DNA of 64,000 bases from Rhodanobacter sp. Soil772 (GTDB lineage Bacteria; Pseudomonadota; Gammaproteobacteria; Xanthomonadales; Rhodanobacteraceae). The stretch spans positions 402,704-466,703 of the forward strand of contig NZ_LMSK01000002.1 of NCBI RefSeq assembly GCF_001428385.1. The letters are read 5' to 3'. Under the pieces are notes generated by a model, which was not told the DNA's origin, made no database searches, and saw only the letters and a list, made by a program, of their open reading frames with translations. Positions 52,087 to 61,257 of this stretch are shown piece by piece. Each line of letters opens with the position of its first letter. Positions within the stretch are counted from its first letter, which is position 1. A program made the position numbers and the translations under genes.

Positions 52087-52120
52087 ACGAAGAGGGGCGC
52101 CACCCGGCGCCCCTCTTCGT
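52087..52120. repeat. Perfect 15-bp inverted repeat between convergent-direction genes
   Basis: ACGAAGAGGGGCGCC (52087-52101) pairs with GGCGCCCCTCTTCGT (52106-52120) around a 4-base loop, 16 bases after the stop of the upstream leftward gene. The stem is strong but neither side has a T run, so it may be a processing or attenuation hairpin rather than a classical terminator. Confidence 0.7.
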
Positions 52121-52136
52121 CACGCCTGCAACGGCA

Positions 52137-52595
52137 TCAACGCTTGCTGATGGTGAACTTGCCCACCGAGACGCCCAGGTTGACGCCTTCGCCGGTGCCG
52201 GACAGCGCCAGCGAGGTGGTGCCCTTGGTCAGCACCTGCGCGCTGCCGCTCTTCACCACGCCGGCCTCGGCGCCGGCCTGCGCGTAATCGCCGTACACGT
52301 CGGCGATGTCGTGCACCTTGCTGATCTCGCCCTTGCCGTTGTCGATGTGGTACTTGCCGGCGGTGAGGCCGCCGCCGACCACGCTGATCTTCACGTTCGC
52401 ACGCTGGCCGTTGTCACAGGTGATCGTGCCGCTGCCTTCGGCATGCTTGTAGATCAGCGACCAACCGGACAGGTTGTATACGAGATCGCATTTCACCGAA
52501 GCTCCGGCGGCCTGTGCGTTGCTGGCCGGCAGCACGGTCATGGCACCCGCGCAGGCCAATACCAGAGCAGCTATTCCAAAAGTACGCTTGATCAT
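52137..52595 (-). CDS. Hypothetical exported protein, DUF992-like
   Basis: Protein of 152 residues with a signal peptide ending near ASNAQA and a beta-rich mature domain (VKCDLVYNLSGWSLIYKHAEGSG, ITCDNGQ, LTAGKYHIDNGKGEIS). Two Cys residues may form a disulfide. It resembles small periplasmic domains of the DUF992 kind; function unknown. GAGGAGAC precedes the ATG. The 280-base gap upstream to the stress-protein gene shows no clear feature. Confidence 0.75.
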   Translation of the reverse strand: MIKRTFGIAALVLACAGAMTVLPASNAQAAGASVKCDLVYNLSGWSLIYKHAEGSGTITCDNGQRANVKISVVGGGLTAGKYHIDNGKGEISKVHDIADVYGDYAQAGAEAGVVKSGSAQVLTKGTTSLALSGTGEGVNLGVSVGKFTISKR

Positions 52596-52875
52596 CGTCG
52601 TCTCCTCAAAGCTCTGCGGATGGGATTCGTCACGCCGCCGCGGATGCACCGCAAGCATCGGCATCCGTGGCGTGGTGACGGCAGGTTGTGCAGGGCAGCG
52701 TGACAGTCGCGTGCAGGAGCGTGACCGCCGTTCAGGTTTCCGCCCTTGATGCCGCAATAACGAAGCGCCGTGCAGACTGCAACCGACGCACAGCCGGCGG
52801 CCCGGAGGTTGTGGCGCGACGAGCATCCTGCATAGACTCGGCGTGGCGGCGATGCCGGCAACGTGAAGGAGCACC

Positions 52876-53292
52876 ATGGTCAAGTATTCACTGGTTGGTT
52901 ACGACGGCTCGGACGCCTCCCGCCGCGCATTCCAGTTCGCGGTCGAACTGGCCCGCTGCAGCCACGGCCGCGTGCGCGTGGTGTCGGTGCTGCAGGTCAC
53001 CGAGGGCGGCGCCGACGCGTGCGCCCTGATGATCGCCGACACCGGCACCGAGCGCGTGCAGGAGTTGCTGCAGGAACTGACCGCGATCGTGCCGGATGCG
53101 GCCGACCTGATCGACGTCGAACTGACCCTGGGCAGCCCCGGCGACGTGCTGCTCAGCCAGATCGAGCAGCACGGCGTCGACCACATCGTGATCGGCCATA
53201 CCGAACGCGGCGCGCTCGCCCGCTGGCTGCTCGGCTCGGTGTCCGGTAACGTGCTGGCGCGTGCGCACGTGCCGGTGACGGTGGTGCGCTGA
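52876..53292 (+). CDS. Universal stress protein, UspA family
   Basis: Cytosolic nucleotide-binding protein of 138 residues. N-terminal strand YSLVGYDGSDASRRAFQFA and C-terminal ATP-binding motif GHTERGALARWLLGSVSGNV (G-2x-G-9x-G-S/T pattern) indicate the ATP-binding UspA subclass. AAGGAGC precedes the ATG. Specific role unknown. Confidence 0.92.
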   Translation: MVKYSLVGYDGSDASRRAFQFAVELARCSHGRVRVVSVLQVTEGGADACALMIADTGTERVQELLQELTAIVPDAADLIDVELTLGSPGDVLLSQIEQHGVDHIVIGHTERGALARWLLGSVSGNVLARAHVPVTVVR

Positions 53293-53420
53293 GAAGCGGC
53301 TTCGTCGAACGGCAAGTCGGCCCGCGTTAATCCGCTGCGGCGATCAGGCCGTATCCTGTGTCATCAGCTTGTCACGTGGAAACAGGCCACCTGGCTTCCG
53401 TTGCCGTACAGGAAATCCGC

Positions 53421-54242
53421 TTGAATTATTCCACCGCCCTGCCCTGGACCCTGGAAAGCATCGACCTCGACCGCATCGAGGTCGCTCGCGTGCGCCACGA
53501 TGAGGATCTGTTCTTCCTGCTGTGCAGTTCGTCGTTCGTCGAGAGCGGCTCGGACCTGTACACGCAGAACCTGATCGACCATTTCGCCGACGATGAGGAT
53601 TTGCAGGGCTGGCTCAGCCAGCACTGGCAACACGAGGAACTGCAGCACGGCCGCGCGCTGGCTGCTTACGTGCGCAAGGTCTGGCCGGAGTTCGACTGGG
53701 ACAAGGGTTTCCAGGCGTTCTGGAACGAGTACGGCGCGGTGTGCACGGCCGAGCAACTGGAACCCTGCCGCGGGCTGGAGCTGGCCGCGCGCTGTGTGGT
53801 GGAGACCGGCACCGCCAGCCTGTACCGCGCGCTCAACGAGATCACCGGCGAGCCGGTGCTGAAGCAGCTGACCAACCACATCAAGAGCGACGAGGTGCGC
53901 CACTACAAGCACTTCTACCAGCACTACCAACTGTATCGCGAGCGCGAGGGTTTCGGCCGCTACAAGGTGTTCCGCGCGATCCTGCGCCGGGTCAACGAGA
54001 TCAAGAGCGAGGACAGCGACATCGCGCTGCGCCACGTGTTCAACCAGTGCTACCCGCAACACCTGGGCAACGAAACGGAGTTCCGCCGCATCAGCGACCG
54101 CGCGCAGGGACTGCTGCGCCGGCACATCCCGGCCGGCATGACGGTGAAGATGCTGCTCAAGCCGCTGGACCTGCCGGCCCGGCTGCAAAGTGCACTGGAA
54201 AAGCCGCTGGCGAAGATCACCGAGAAGCTGTTCCTGCACTGA
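53421..54242 (+). CDS. Ferritin-like di-iron protein of unknown function
   Basis: Helical protein of about 273 residues with di-iron ligand motifs HEELQHG (about residue 75), an ETGTASLY helix and DEVRHYKHFY, the E...EExxH...E...DExxH pattern of ferritin-like oxygenases and acyl-ACP desaturase relatives. Substrate unknown. Start is uncertain: TTG at 53421 has AGGAAA upstream and gives M-N-Y-S-T-A-L-P-W; a GTG at 53358 in the same frame adds 21 poorly characteristic residues. Confidence 0.78.
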   Translation: MNYSTALPWTLESIDLDRIEVARVRHDEDLFFLLCSSSFVESGSDLYTQNLIDHFADDEDLQGWLSQHWQHEELQHGRALAAYVRKVWPEFDWDKGFQAFWNEYGAVCTAEQLEPCRGLELAARCVVETGTASLYRALNEITGEPVLKQLTNHIKSDEVRHYKHFYQHYQLYREREGFGRYKVFRAILRRVNEIKSEDSDIALRHVFNQCYPQHLGNETEFRRISDRAQGLLRRHIPAGMTVKMLLKPLDLPARLQSALEKPLAKITEKLFLH

Positions 54243-54245
54243 CGC

Positions 54246-54704
54246 TCACTGTGCGGCTGCCGGCTTGTCCGCGTTGCGCGCCGCGCGCTCGATCTGCCGC
54301 TGCTTCTGCTGCGCGAGCTTCAGGCTTTTCACGTCGATCGGGCGGATCCGGGTGACCGTGCAGGGGAAGTTGTGACGTCCGGTGAGCACCTTGTCGAAGC
54401 CCACCATCACCTGGTTGATGTTGGAGGTGAGTCCGATGCTGTTGACGAAGAGCAGCTCCTGGCAGCCGCCGAGATCCAGCAGCCACGCCTTGTTCGGCTG
54501 CGTGTAGACGGCCAGTTCGGTATCGCTCAGCGGCTCCCACGAGTACAGGTTGAAGAAGTTGAAGCTGCGCACCGGCGCGCCGGCCGCCGCCGCATAGGCG
54601 GCCTGGCGCTCGCTCGCGCGCTGTGCATAAGGCACGCTGGAACAGCCCGCGCACAGCAGGCCAAGCATCAACGCGCCGGCAGGGATCAGGGGTGACTTGG
54701 ACAT
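54246..54704 (-). CDS. Hypothetical lipoprotein, DUF6491-like
   Basis: Protein of 152 residues with a lipobox (LMLGLLCAGCSS, lipidation Cys at 21). The mature part has FNFFNLYSWEPLSDTELAVY and LLDLGGCQELLFVNSIGLTS, similar to small Xanthomonadales lipoproteins of the DUF6491 type. C-terminal region rich in Lys/Gln/Ala. Function unknown. Convergent with the ferritin-like gene. Confidence 0.8.
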   Translation of the reverse strand: MSKSPLIPAGALMLGLLCAGCSSVPYAQRASERQAAYAAAAGAPVRSFNFFNLYSWEPLSDTELAVYTQPNKAWLLDLGGCQELLFVNSIGLTSNINQVMVGFDKVLTGRHNFPCTVTRIRPIDVKSLKLAQQKQRQIERAARNADKPAAAQ

Positions 54705-54781
54705 GATGCGGTCCTCGATGGAGACTCTTCTGTCCAGACGCATGGGCGCCGTTTCGGTTGACGCCGCCCGGCGCGAACAAG

Positions 54782-55510
54782 CTATTTCTTGCCGCCCTTG
54801 CCTACGGCGACCCACTTCGCCGGGTCGAAGCCGCCCACCTCGTAGACCAGGGTCTGCTTCTTCTCGCCGTCGACCAGGGTGACGTCCATGTCGATCTTCT
54901 TCGCCTTGCGCAGCATGCCGATGAAAGCCTGGTCGTCGCGGATCATCAGCGCCGGCTCGCCGGTGGACGGCGCGAACGCCTTGATCCGCACCGGTTTGCC
55001 GTCGACCGTGGTGGCGATGGTGCAATTGCCGCGGCAGACGAAGCCGGGCTTGCTGCCGTACAGGAACACGCTCTGACCCCAGCTGGTATGCCGGCGCAGC
55101 ACCAGCCGCACGCGCTCGCCGCCGGCCGGCTGGCTGTTCTCGATGGTGGCGGTGGACTGCGTGCCGCCGGCCATCGGCGCCACCTGGTACAGCCACAGCC
55201 CGGCCAGGCGGTTCTTTTCGCTGGCTTCGGTGTAGCGCTTCTCGATCGCCGGCAAGGTCTTCTGCACTTCCTTCGCGGCGTCGCTGTCGGGAAACCGCTT
55301 GACGATGTCCTTGCCCATCGACACCGCCATCTCGTCGTTGCCGATGCGCAGCAGTTGCCGATACGTATCGAGGTTGCGCGCCGCATCGGCCGCCTGCGCC
55401 TGAGCCTGCTGCTGCCCGGCCGTCGGCGCGCTGCCCTGTTGCGAACAGCCGGCAAGCATCCAGGCGGCGCAGAAAACCATCACGGCACAACGGGGAAAAG
55501 CGCGATTCAT
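54782..55510 (-). CDS. Hypothetical lipoprotein
   Basis: Protein of 242 residues with a lipobox (AAWMLAGCSQQ, Cys at 22), a Gln/Ala-rich helical segment, a TPR-like stretch (YRQLLRIGNDEMAVSMGKDIVKRFP) and a beta-rich C-terminal domain containing a Cys pair (FVCRGNCTIATTVDG). No family recognised. It lies upstream of the other lipoprotein in the same direction, 77 bases apart. Confidence 0.78.
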   Translation of the reverse strand: MNRAFPRCAVMVFCAAWMLAGCSQQGSAPTAGQQQAQAQAADAARNLDTYRQLLRIGNDEMAVSMGKDIVKRFPDSDAAKEVQKTLPAIEKRYTEASEKNRLAGLWLYQVAPMAGGTQSTATIENSQPAGGERVRLVLRRHTSWGQSVFLYGSKPGFVCRGNCTIATTVDGKPVRIKAFAPSTGEPALMIRDDQAFIGMLRKAKKIDMDVTLVDGEKKQTLVYEVGGFDPAKWVAVGKGGKK

Positions 55511-55582
55511 CGGCGGCATACCTGGCGGGAACAAGCCGCTAGCTTGGAACGATCCGCGGTCGCCGCGCAACCGCACCGGCTC

Positions 55583-56446
55583 TCAATCCGCCTGGCCGAA
55601 GCGCTCGCGCAGCGCGGCGCGGTAGCGTCGGCTGCAGGGGATCTTCGCGCCGTCGCGCATCTGCAATCGCGCGTCGCCGCTTTCCAGCGGCTCGATCTCG
55701 GCGAGGTAATCGAGGTTGACGAAATGGCTGCGGTGCACCCGCACGAAGCGCGCCGGGTCCAGCCGCTCCTCGATCCCGGCCATGGTGGCGCGCAGCGGGT
55801 AGTCGCGCCCGCGCACGTGCAGGTTCACGTAGTTGCCCGACGCCTGCAGCCATTCGATCTCGCTGGCGTTGAGCAGGAACTCCTTGCCCAGCTTGCGCAC
55901 CAGGAAGCGTTCCGGCCGCTCCACCGGTTCCACCGGCGCGCCTTCGTCCGGCTCGGCCAGCAGCCGTGCCTCGCCCTGCTGGCGCAGCAACCACAGCCGA
56001 TACAGCACCAGCGTGCCGACGATCACGAAATAGGCGCGGATGTCCTTGAGGTACTCGTAGCCGAAATTGGGCCACCACGGCCCAAACCGGTAGTGTCCGC
56101 CGCTGACGGCGTAGACCAGCTTGCGCAACGCGACCATGCCGCCGACGTGGAGCAGGCTGAACGGCAGGCTGGCCAGCACGTGCAGCGGCAGGTTGCGCCG
56201 CCAGCTGTCGAGGCGGATCGGCCAGCGCCGCTCGACGGCGATCACCGCCGGCAGCAGAGCCAGCAATATCAGCGTGCTGCTCCACTCCCACACCCACGGC
56301 TCCCACGCAGCGACCCGGCCGGCATGGTCGATCCGCGAGACAACGCTGTTGAAGATCGCATTCAGCGCAAAAAGCAGCAGCCAGGCACCAATCTCTAACG
56401 GCCGCCGCCAGCGCTGGTAGATGTCGAAACCGGGAGTCGTGCCCAT
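55583..56446 (-). CDS. LytTR-domain regulator with membrane helices
   Basis: Membrane-bound transcription factor of about 287 residues. Four hydrophobic segments occupy residues about 15-165 (IGAWLLLFALNAIFNSVVS; TLILLALLPAVIAVE; LHVLASLPFSLLHVGGMV; AYFVIVGTLVLYRLWLL). The C-terminal LytTR domain has EIEWLQASGNYVNLHV, LRATMAGIEERL and FVRVHRSHFVNLDYLAEI. It would bind DNA at the membrane without a receiver domain. ATG at 56446 is used; TTG at 56464 is possible. Divergent from the acyltransferase gene, a likely target. Confidence 0.9.
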   Translation of the reverse strand: MGTTPGFDIYQRWRRPLEIGAWLLLFALNAIFNSVVSRIDHAGRVAAWEPWVWEWSSTLILLALLPAVIAVERRWPIRLDSWRRNLPLHVLASLPFSLLHVGGMVALRKLVYAVSGGHYRFGPWWPNFGYEYLKDIRAYFVIVGTLVLYRLWLLRQQGEARLLAEPDEGAPVEPVERPERFLVRKLGKEFLLNASEIEWLQASGNYVNLHVRGRDYPLRATMAGIEERLDPARFVRVHRSHFVNLDYLAEIEPLESGDARLQMRDGAKIPCSRRYRAALRERFGQAD

Positions 56447-56591
56447 CCACCGGAGTTTACCCAACTCGTCCCGCCATTCGTCCCTGCCGACCGCGATTCG
56501 TCACCACGGCCTGGCGGACGATCACTTCGGGCAGGACAGGCCATGCACGGCAACCCAGGCTGGAGCCACTTTCACGCACGGGAATGCCGCC

Positions 56592-57788
56592 ATGAACCGC
56601 CGCCACGATATCGACGCGCTGCGCGTCCTCGCCTTCAGCCTGCTGATGCTCTATCACGCCGCCATGTTGTACGTGGCCGGCTGGGACTTCCATCTGAAGA
56701 GCAGTCACACCGCCGAATGGCTGCAGTACCCGATGCTGTTCCTCAACCGCTGGCGGATGGAGCTGCTGTTCCTGGTTTCCGGGCTGGCGGTGAACTTCAT
56801 GCGCCGACGCGGCAGCCTCGGCCGGCTGGCCGGCAAGCGCAGCCTGCGCCTGCTGCTGCCGCTGGTCTTCGGCATGCTGGTGGTGATTCCGATCCAGCCC
56901 TACGTGCAGGGTCTGTCGAACCAGCTGGTCGAGCCGGGCTTCAGCCACTTCCTGCTGCGCTACTGGACCGGCGGGCCGTGGCCGGCCGGCGCGTTCACCG
57001 GCTGGCAGTACGGCTTCACCTGGAATCACCTGTGGTACCTGCCGTATCTGTGGGTCTACACGATGCTTCTGCTGGCACTGCTGCCGCTACTGGAATCACG
57101 CCGCGGTCAACGTGTGCGCGCGGCCTGCCTGAAGCTGCGCGGCACATCCCTGCTGCTGTTGCCGGCGCTGCCGCTGCTGCTATGGAACGTGCTGCTGGCG
57201 GACCGCTACCCCGTGACCGGCGCGCTGTGGGGCGACTGGTATGCGCATGCGATCTACGCCACGGTGTTTCTCTACGGCTACCTGCTCGGTACCGACGAAG
57301 GCATCTGGGCGGAACTGGCCCGCTTGCGCCGGCTGTCATTGCCGCTGGCGGTGGGCTGCTTCGCCCTGTACCTGCTTGGCATCAAGGCACTGCCCGATTC
57401 CGCACCGGCATCGCTGTGGCTGATGGTGCGCGCGTTGCATTACGCCTACCTGTGGATCGCGATCGTCGCCGTGCTGGGCTGGGGCCACGCCTGCCTCAAC
57501 CGCCCGTTCCGCTGGCTGCCATATGCGCGCGAGGCGGTGTATCCGTGGTACGTGCTGCACCAGAGCCTGCTGTTGCTGTTCGCCTGGCGGCTGATGCCGC
57601 TGGGGCTGGGGCCGGTCGCCGAGCCGGCGCTGATCGTGCTGGCCACGGTGGGCGGCTGCGCGCTGCTGCACGAGTGCGTGATCCGTCGCGTGCACTGGCT
57701 GCGGCCGCTGTTCGGGCTCGACGCGGCGCCTTCGCGCACCCCGCCGACCGCTGCCACGACGCGGCAGCTGGCCGACGATCTGGCCTGA
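56592..57788 (+). CDS. Acyltransferase-3 family membrane protein
   Basis: Integral membrane acyltransferase of 398 residues with about ten helices. Family blocks: RRHDIDALRVLAFSLLMLYH with the conserved His of the first helix, NRWRMELLFLVSGLAVNF, RLLLPLVFGMLVVIP, and a C-terminal VYPWYVLHQSLLL. Resembles OpgC-like proteins that modify periplasmic or surface glycans; substrate unknown. Divergent from a LytTR regulator. Confidence 0.9.
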   Translation: MNRRHDIDALRVLAFSLLMLYHAAMLYVAGWDFHLKSSHTAEWLQYPMLFLNRWRMELLFLVSGLAVNFMRRRGSLGRLAGKRSLRLLLPLVFGMLVVIPIQPYVQGLSNQLVEPGFSHFLLRYWTGGPWPAGAFTGWQYGFTWNHLWYLPYLWVYTMLLLALLPLLESRRGQRVRAACLKLRGTSLLLLPALPLLLWNVLLADRYPVTGALWGDWYAHAIYATVFLYGYLLGTDEGIWAELARLRRLSLPLAVGCFALYLLGIKALPDSAPASLWLMVRALHYAYLWIAIVAVLGWGHACLNRPFRWLPYAREAVYPWYVLHQSLLLLFAWRLMPLGLGPVAEPALIVLATVGGCALLHECVIRRVHWLRPLFGLDAAPSRTPPTAATTRQLADDLA

Positions 57789-57790
57789 GC

Positions 57791-58093
57791 TCAGCTTTCG
57801 CTGGCCATGCACGAATCCAGGTGTTCGACACGCACGATCTGATCGAGCCGGACCTGCCGGCTCCACTCTGGCACGTCGGGCCGTTCCAACTGCACGGTGG
57901 CGTTGATGCCTTCGCGCTCGTCGCCATCGCTGAACACCTGCACGTTCGGCCGCGTGATGATCACGCCATCGCAACTGCTGCCGTCCTTCAGCAACAGCAC
58001 CACATGGCCGTTGGCCGGCAGTTGATCGACCAGCGACTCAAGCTTTCGGATGCTGGCCTGATCGGTATAGACGCGTTTCGCCTGCCTGTTCAT
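57791..58093 (-). CDS. DUF3247 family protein
   Basis: Small protein of 100 residues with an Sm-like pattern: HVVLLLKDGSSCDGVIITRPNVQVF and LDQIVRVEHLD. DUF3247 is largely confined to Xanthomonadales, which supports the taxonomic placement. Function unknown. Convergent with the acyltransferase, 2 bases apart. Confidence 0.88.
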   Translation of the reverse strand: MNRQAKRVYTDQASIRKLESLVDQLPANGHVVLLLKDGSSCDGVIITRPNVQVFSDGDEREGINATVQLERPDVPEWSRQVRLDQIVRVEHLDSCMASES

Positions 58094-58197
58094 GGGATTC
58101 GCCTCGAATGACCAGCGTGTCGTCACGCTAGCCGGCAAAACCGTAAGAGCATGTCAATTCACCCGTCTGGCAGCTGAACAGTCGACGTACCTGCCGG

Positions 58198-58353
58198 CAT
58201 TTTACGGCCGGTGCCACCGGCGCTCTTGCCGCGTGCGACGGCGTCGGCACGCTGGTCGTGGTGGCGCTGTGGATGGCGCTGTTCCCGACCTGGCGCCGGC
58301 GGCTGCATGCCGAAGAGGCTGCGCGCGGCGAACCGGCAGCGGATATCCTCTGA
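58198..58353 (+). pseudogene. Remnant of an MFS transporter C-terminus
   Basis: An open stretch of about 51 codons reads T-A-G-A-T-G-A-L-A-A-C-D-G-V-G then LVVVALWMALFPTWRRRL and a polar tail ending at TGA 58351-58353. It looks like the last transmembrane helix and tail of a major facilitator protein. There is no start codon or ribosome site, and upstream codons (before about 58195) do not continue the protein. Probably what is left after a deletion. Confidence 0.5.
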
Positions 58354-58380
58354 AGGTCAGCCGGCACACGGAACCGTCCC

Positions 58381-59298
58381 ATGCTCACCACTTCACCCAC
58401 CGACTTCCTCGAAGCCTACGCCGCGCTGGCGCCGCTGCCGGAAGCCGCGGCGACCGCACGGGCGGCGTTCCTGGTCGCGCCCGCCGAATTCGCCCTGGCG
58501 GAGGAATCGGCGCGCGACAACCGCTACATGGACATGAACCTCACGGTCGACCCGCTCAAGGCGCTGGCCCAGCACAGCGCGCTGGCGCAGGCGTTGCGCG
58601 CGGACGTGCCGGTGATCACCTTCCCCGGCAACCCGGCGACGCCCGATGCGGTGTTTCCGAACAACGTGTTCGCCACCGCGCCGGGCCGCTTGATCGTCGG
58701 CCGCATGCGCCACCCCGTGCGCCAGCGCGAGGCCGAGCGCAGCGACATCCGTGCGTTCTTCGGCGATCTGCTGGGCTACGACGAGATCGACCTGTCCGGC
58801 TGCCACGATCTGGTCGCCGAGCTGACTGGTTCGCTGATCATCGACCGTGCCCGCGGCGTCGGCTACTGCGGCCTCAGCGAGCGCTGCGACATGGCCGGCG
58901 CGCAGGCGATGCACAAGGCGTTCGACCTGCGCCTGACGTACTGCTTCGAGCTGGCCGTAACCGAATACCACTCCAACGTGGTGCTGACCCTGCTGGCCAG
59001 CCGCGCCGCGATCATCGCCGTCGACGGTTTCCGCGATGCGGCCGCGGCGCAGGCGATCGCCCACGCTTACGGCGACCGTGCGATCTGGCTGACTCCGGCG
59101 CAGAAGCAGGCGTTTGCCGGCAACGCGATCACCTTGTCCGACGACCGCGTGTGGATGAGCGCCCGCGCCGCCGCCACGCTGACCGACGGCCAGCGCCAGG
59201 CCCTGGCCGGCTACGGCTTCGCGGTCGGCGCCGTGGAGCTGGGCGAAATCGAGAAGGCCGGCGGCAGCCTGCGTTGCTGCGTGGGCGAGATTTACTGA
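58381..59298 (+). CDS. Arginine deiminase/amidinotransferase-fold hydrolase
   Basis: Cytosolic guanidino-group-modifying enzyme of 305 residues. Fold landmarks: FPGNPATPDAVFPNNVFA (substrate Asp), HDLVAELTGSLIID, the active-site His in TEYHSNVVL, and a C-terminal nucleophile Cys in GGSLRCCVGEIY. It resembles the CtlX/arginine-deiminase-related group acting on citrulline or methylated arginine. Exact substrate not determined. Full length. Confidence 0.85.
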   Translation: MLTTSPTDFLEAYAALAPLPEAAATARAAFLVAPAEFALAEESARDNRYMDMNLTVDPLKALAQHSALAQALRADVPVITFPGNPATPDAVFPNNVFATAPGRLIVGRMRHPVRQREAERSDIRAFFGDLLGYDEIDLSGCHDLVAELTGSLIIDRARGVGYCGLSERCDMAGAQAMHKAFDLRLTYCFELAVTEYHSNVVLTLLASRAAIIAVDGFRDAAAAQAIAHAYGDRAIWLTPAQKQAFAGNAITLSDDRVWMSARAAATLTDGQRQALAGYGFAVGAVELGEIEKAGGSLRCCVGEIY

Positions 59299-59348
59299 AA
59301 CCGCCGCCATGCGTTGCACCGACGGCAACCGGAGTGCATCCTCCGTGG

Positions 59349-61220
59349 ATGCCGTCGACTTTCCAGCCATCGACATCACGCCGGCGACGCTCGCGGACGC
59401 TCTGCCTGGTCGCACTTGCAGCCAGCCTGTTCGGCCCGGGCGCGACGGCCGCCACGCCGGCGGGCGGGCGCACCTGGGCCAACCCGGTCGACCTCGACTA
59501 TCGCTACAACTACGAGCAGATGGACGAGGGCGTCTCGTACCGCACCGGCGCGGATCCCGCGATCGTGCGCTACGGCGATGGCTATTACCTGTTCCTTACG
59601 CTGGCTGACGGCTACTGGCATTCGACCGACCTGGTGCACTGGCAGTTCGTGCAACCGGATCGCTGGCCGTTCGACGGCCCTGTGGCGCCGGCCACCCTGG
59701 TCGCCGACGGCAAGCTGTTCCTGATGCAGGCGGCGATGGAGCCGAAGCCGCTGTTGTATTCGACCAACCCCGCGCACGGCCACTGGCAGTTCTGGACGCG
59801 CCTGCTGCCGGCGGTGCCGGGCGCGGTGTGGTCCGGCCACGAGAGCGCGATGAAACCGGGCGACCTGCCGCCGGGGCCGTGGGATCCGGGCCTGTTCCGC
59901 GACGAAGACGGCAAGACCTATCTGTACTGGGATTCCTCCAACGTCTTCCCGCTGCACGGCGCGCAGATCGACCTGGCGCTGGACCACGCCGACGAAGGCG
60001 AAGGCAAGCGCATGCGCTTCGTCACGAAGCCGGTCGCCCTGCTCAAGGCCGATCCGGCCGCACACGGCTGGGAGCGCTTCGGCCAGGACCATACCGACAC
60101 CAGTATCGCGCCCTACGTCGAGGGCGCCTGGATGAACCGGCATGGCGACCGCTACTACCTGCAGTACGGCGCGCCCGGCACCGAATACAACGTGTATGCC
60201 ACCGGCGTGTACGTCGGCAGCAAGCCGCTCGGACCATTCACCTATGCGCCGTACAACCCGGTCGGCTACAAGCCCGGCGGCTTCGCCGTCGGCGCCGGCC
60301 ACGGTTCCACGTTCCAGGACGCGCATGGCAACTGGTGGAACAGCGGCACCATGTGGGTGGGCCTGAACTGGAGATTCGAGCGGCGCATCGACTTGTTCCC
60401 CGCCGGCTTCCACGCGGACGGCCAGATGTGGGTCGACACCCGCTTCGGCGACTTCCCGCAGCGCATGCCCGATCATCCGCTGCATGAAGGCGAGAGCACA
60501 TTCACCGGCTGGATGCTGCTGTCGTATCGCAAGACCGCGCAGGCCTCGTCGCAACGGCCGGAGCATCCGCCGTCCGAGGTGACCGACGAGAATCCGCGCA
60601 CGTTTTGGGTTGCCGCGAACAACACCGCCGGACAGACGCTCACGCTCGACCTTGGCGGCCTGCGCACGGTGCGCGCGGTGCAGGTGAACTACGCCGACTA
60701 CCAGTCCGGCCGCTACGGCGACGCGCCCGACATCGTCACCCGGTTCCGCCTCGAGGGCTCGGTCGACGGTCGGCAGTGGAGCACGCTGGCCGACCTCTCG
60801 CACGAAACGCGCGACCGGCCGAACGCCTATCTCGAACTCGACCATCCAGCGCGTATCCGCTACGTGCGCTACGTGCACGGTCACGTCGGCGCGCACACGC
60901 TGGCGATCTCCGACCTGCGCGTGTTCGGCAACGCCGACGGCCCGCCACCGCCCGCGCCGGTGCTGCTCTCCGCGCGCCGACTGGCCGATACCCGCGATGC
61001 CGAGATCGTGTGGAAGCCGGTGCCCGGCGCGGTGGGCTACAACGTGCGCTGGGGACTGGCCGCCGACCGCCTGCACGAGACCTACCAGCGCTTCGCCGAC
61101 CGGCCGACGCGACTGACCCTGCGCTCGTTGAACAAGGGCGTGAAATACGTCGTGGCGGTGGAAGCCTTCGACGAGCATGGCGTGTCGACGCTGTCGCAGA
61201 TGGCCACGCTGGAGCCCTGA
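59349..61220 (+). CDS. GH43-type glycoside hydrolase with F5/8 C and FN3 domains
   Basis: Secreted hydrolase of 623 residues. An Arg-rich signal peptide (RRRRSRTLCLVALAASLFGP) leads to a five-bladed propeller with the base D69 (GADPAIVRYGDGYYL), the supporting Asp in GPWDPGLFRDEDGKTYLYW and a candidate acid Glu in VEGAWMNRHGDRYYL. Residues about 400-530 resemble an F5/8 type C (discoidin) sugar-binding domain; the last 90 residues are fibronectin type III-like (AEIVWKPVPGAVGYNVRW). Substrate likely an arabinose-, xylose- or galactose-containing glycan. Start ATG 59349; GTG at 59334 possible. Confidence 0.85.
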   Translation: MPSTFQPSTSRRRRSRTLCLVALAASLFGPGATAATPAGGRTWANPVDLDYRYNYEQMDEGVSYRTGADPAIVRYGDGYYLFLTLADGYWHSTDLVHWQFVQPDRWPFDGPVAPATLVADGKLFLMQAAMEPKPLLYSTNPAHGHWQFWTRLLPAVPGAVWSGHESAMKPGDLPPGPWDPGLFRDEDGKTYLYWDSSNVFPLHGAQIDLALDHADEGEGKRMRFVTKPVALLKADPAAHGWERFGQDHTDTSIAPYVEGAWMNRHGDRYYLQYGAPGTEYNVYATGVYVGSKPLGPFTYAPYNPVGYKPGGFAVGAGHGSTFQDAHGNWWNSGTMWVGLNWRFERRIDLFPAGFHADGQMWVDTRFGDFPQRMPDHPLHEGESTFTGWMLLSYRKTAQASSQRPEHPPSEVTDENPRTFWVAANNTAGQTLTLDLGGLRTVRAVQVNYADYQSGRYGDAPDIVTRFRLEGSVDGRQWSTLADLSHETRDRPNAYLELDHPARIRYVRYVHGHVGAHTLAISDLRVFGNADGPPPPAPVLLSARRLADTRDAEIVWKPVPGAVGYNVRWGLAADRLHETYQRFADRPTRLTLRSLNKGVKYVVAVEAFDEHGVSTLSQMATLEP

Positions 61221-61257
61221 GCTTGCGCGGGCGCCGGCCGTACGTTCTGATGCGCGC

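Noticed and set aside
52087..52120. Classical Rho-independent terminator
   Set aside because: The hairpin is perfect but no T run follows on either strand; listed as an inverted repeat instead.
56447..56591. LytTR binding sites between the regulator and acyltransferase genes
   Set aside because: No pair of matching direct repeats typical of LytTR operators could be picked out by eye, so none is claimed.
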